From contig CAJTVF010000029.1 of assembly GCA_910579435.1 (NCBI GenBank), forward strand, positions 1 through 31,272: a DNA stretch of 31,272 nt. Direction: 5' to 3'. Positions within the stretch are counted from its first letter, which is position 1. Each line of letters opens with the position of its first letter. This DNA comes from an uncultured Oscillibacter sp. GTDB lineage: Bacteria; Bacillota; Clostridia; Oscillospirales; Oscillospiraceae. Below, one piece after another: positions 29,963-31,272 of the stretch. Below the pieces are notes generated by a model. That model was given only the letters and a program-made list of their open reading frames with translations. It made no database searches and was not told the DNA's origin. Position numbers and translations under genes: made by a program.

Positions 29963-30742
29963 ATGGAATACACCGTAAAGGCTCTGGCGGAGCTGGCCGG
30001 AATCACGCCCCGGACGTTGCGCTGGTACGACCAGAAGGGGCTTCTCAAGCCCCGGCGGACCACGGAAGCGGGCTACCGCCTCTATGGTCCCCAGGAGGTA
30101 AACCGGCTCCAGGCCATCCTGTTTTACAAGGAGCTGGGGCTGGAGCTGGAAGCCGTCCGGGCAATCCTGGACGCGCCGGGCTTCGACCGCGTGGCGGCGC
30201 TGCAGAGCCACCTGGCGGAGCTGGAGGCCCGGCGGCAGCGGCTGGACGCCCTGATCCTGACGGTAGAGAAGACCATCGACGAGGCAAAAGGAGGAACACC
30301 CATGTCCGACAAGGAAAAATTCGAGGCGTTCAAACGCCGGGCCGTGGAGGCCAACGAGGAGCGGTACGGCAAAGAGGCCCGGGAGAAGTACGGCGCCGGG
30401 GCCGTGGAGGGCTCCAACGCGAAATTCCTCTCCATGACGGAGGAGGAGCACGGGGAATGGAAGGCCCTGGAGACGGAAATTCTCTCCGCCCTGGCCGCCG
30501 CCGTCCGTTCCGGGGAGGACCCGGCGGGAGCGGAGGGCCGCCGTATCGCGGAGCTCCACCGCCGCTGGCTGTCCCATACCTGGGAGACGTACACCCCCCA
30601 GGCCCACCGGGGAGTGGCGGAGCTGTACACGGCGGACGAGCGGTTCACCGCGTACTATGACAAGGAGGTCCCCGGCTGCGCCGCGTTTCTGCGCCGGGCC
30701 GTCCGGGCCTATATAGTCAACGCGGTTGAAAAGGAGCCATGA
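29963..30742 (+). CDS. TipA-like MerR-family regulator with TipAS drug-binding domain
   Basis: The 259-residue protein has a MerR winged helix at the N-terminus (MEYTVKALAELAGITPRTLR, then WYDQKGLLKPRRTTEAGYRLYG, residues 1-42), a coiled coil (about 75-112) and a C-terminal TipAS antibiotic-recognition domain (about 118-259) with WETYTPQAHRGVAELY and DERFTAYYDKEVPGCAAFLRRAV. In Streptomyces TipA the C-terminal domain binds thiopeptides and drives autoactivation. AGGAGGGATACAGCC precedes the ATG. An internal start at 30302 would yield the TipAS domain alone. The inducer here is unknown. The stop lies in the loop of a hairpin. Confidence 0.92.
   Translation: MEYTVKALAELAGITPRTLRWYDQKGLLKPRRTTEAGYRLYGPQEVNRLQAILFYKELGLELEAVRAILDAPGFDRVAALQSHLAELEARRQRLDALILTVEKTIDEAKGGTPMSDKEKFEAFKRRAVEANEERYGKEAREKYGAGAVEGSNAKFLSMTEEEHGEWKALETEILSALAAAVRSGEDPAGAEGRRIAELHRRWLSHTWETYTPQAHRGVAELYTADERFTAYYDKEVPGCAAFLRRAVRAYIVNAVEKEP
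30287..30304 (+). promoter_or_regulatory. Internal ribosome-binding site and start for a short TipAS form
   Basis: AAAGGAGG stands 7 bases before an in-frame ATG at 30302 (codon 114 of the long form). Translation here gives 146 residues, MSDKEKFEAFKRRAVEANEE onward. This signal is stronger than most true starts in the window, including that of the long form. Confidence 0.75.
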
Positions 30743-30889
30743 TTCCTTTTCAACCGGCGGACCGTAGGTCCGCCGGCGCGCGGTGCGCGTTTGCGTTTCC
30801 TATGAAGCCGTGCGCAGAAGGCCGCTCTGCGGCCCAAACCGCCGCAAGGCGGCGGTTCATTGAAAAGAATCTGATCGATTCTTTTCAAT
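30724..30889 (+). repeat. Array of five hairpins downstream of the tipA-like gene
   Basis: In order: GGTTGAAAAGGA with its complement (30724-30755, 12 bp, stop codon in the loop); CCGGCGGACC with its complement (30754-30776, 10 bp); GGCCGC-TCT-GCGGCC (30820-30834); AACCGCCGC with its complement (30837-30857, 9 bp); ATTGAAAAGAATC with its complement (30859-30889, 13 bp). All stems are perfect. The terminator hairpin at 30916 makes six. No gene is visible in 30743-30946. Confidence 0.75.
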
Positions 30890-30915
30890 TGCGCTGGCTA
30901 TACAGAGTAAGTGCA

Positions 30916-30948
30916 GGGCCCGCCGCAAGGCGGGCCCCGGCGGTTTTT
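30916..30948 (+). terminator. Rho-independent terminator of the tipA-like transcript
   Basis: GGGCCCGCC-GCAA-GGCGGGCCC is a perfect 9-bp stem with a GNRA loop, followed after CGGCGG by TTTTT (30944-30948). Confidence 0.75.
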
Positions 30949-31234
30949 ATGCCGCCCAATCCTCCAGCCCCAGGGCGGAGAGGGGGGCCTCCATGTAAAA
31001 AGGATAGCGGCCAATGGTACTGATCAGGCCCAGGGAATCCCCTGTCAAATAAAAATCCTCCGTGGAGTCCAGGCGGATGCGGTCCTTGGCCTCCTCAATT
31101 TGGAGACGTTCCGCCCCTTCCCGGTCAGAGCCCTCCTCCCAGACCTGCTCACAGTGAAACGCGCCGCTGTCCAGCAGGTCCTCCACCGTCCGGCCCGGGC
31201 CCAGAATCTCCCGGAGAGTTAAGGAAGCACTGAT
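30947..31234 (-). pseudogene. Reading frame without a clear start (probable truncated gene)
   Basis: On the minus strand the frame is open from 31234, just after an in-frame TAA at 31235-31237, to a TAA at 30947-30949. It contains TLREILGPGRTVEDLLDSGA and ends PFYMEAPLSALGLEDWAA. The only start-like codon is a GTG at 31184-31186, with no ribosome-binding site. The text upstream of it (REILGPGRTVEDLL) reads like real protein, so the true 5' end is probably missing. I do not recognise the family. The base composition changes just upstream, where a foreign segment may have inserted. Confidence 0.4.
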
Positions 31235-31272
31235 TTAATCAACGCGTGCAGATTTGCGCCAGAAATTTTCGC
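31223..31272. other. Possible end of an insertion element at the window edge
   Basis: From GGAAGCACTGATTTAATCA onward, the sequence is more AT-rich and breaks the reading frame beside it. It has the look of an insertion-sequence terminal repeat, but only 50 bases are visible and no transposase can be read. Confidence 0.2.

Noticed and set aside
30457..30660. Alternative plus-strand frame inside the tipA-like gene
   Set aside because: It overlaps the well-supported TipAS domain in another phase and has no start signal.

Overview
The window looks like a chromosomal segment of a high-GC member of the Clostridia, most like gut Oscillospiraceae (Flavonifractor, Lawsonibacter or Oscillibacter type). 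This is inferred from GC-rich codon use in the core genes, Shine-Dalgarno sites close to AGGAGG, sigma-A promoters of the TTGACT/TATACT kind, and the gene sets DUF1385-prmC, rimO-Cdd1-pgsA and recA-recX. No rRNA, tRNA, CRISPR array, phage module or complete transposon is visible.

Layout, left to right. (1) 113-3036: a minus-strand Bce-type peptide-sensing/detoxification ABC transporter (ATPase plus FtsX-like permease) with a terminator and an upstream BceR-like operator, but no adjacent BceRS pair. (2) 3181-6740: a calcium-loop (FG-GAP/VCBS-like) lipoprotein followed by an OmpR-family response regulator and a sensor kinase. (3) 6812-10810: DUF1385 membrane protein, prmC, a PspC-domain protein, recA and recX. 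(4) 10811-12087: an accessory patch with two copies of a structured repeat around a divergent small-protein/XRE-regulator pair. (5) 12088-14260: rimO, a Cdd1-like helix-hairpin-helix gene and pgsA, overlapping by 4 bases each. (6) 14261-14892: an AT-rich island with one small membrane protein. (7) 14893-19812: a minus-strand sugar or polyol ABC importer plus a Gfo/Idh/MocA dehydrogenase, with a promoter and an operator-like palindrome. (8) 19944-24053: recQ, a methyltransferase pseudogene, and a metal ABC transporter (ATPase and permease only). (9) 24084-28602: a second XRE/small-protein pair, rpmE, a CAT-like acetyltransferase, a flavin-reductase-like protein, hflX, and a third XRE/small-protein pair. 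(10) 28603-31272: a YigZ/IMPACT protein, a macrodomain protein, a TipA-like MerR regulator with an internal start, a run of six hairpins, and a truncated reading frame at the right edge.

The core genes are ordinary housekeeping. The unusual content lies between them. A 162-bp terminally inverted element occurs twice (21805-21966 and 26375-26536), and the two copies differ by base changes that preserve pairing on both arms. A second structured repeat of about 130-195 bp occurs three times. Three divergent XRE-regulator/small-protein modules each have their own operator architecture. The TipA-like gene reproduces the long-form/short-form arrangement known from Streptomyces tipA. All functional statements rest on reading motifs and pairing by eye; no database search was run.
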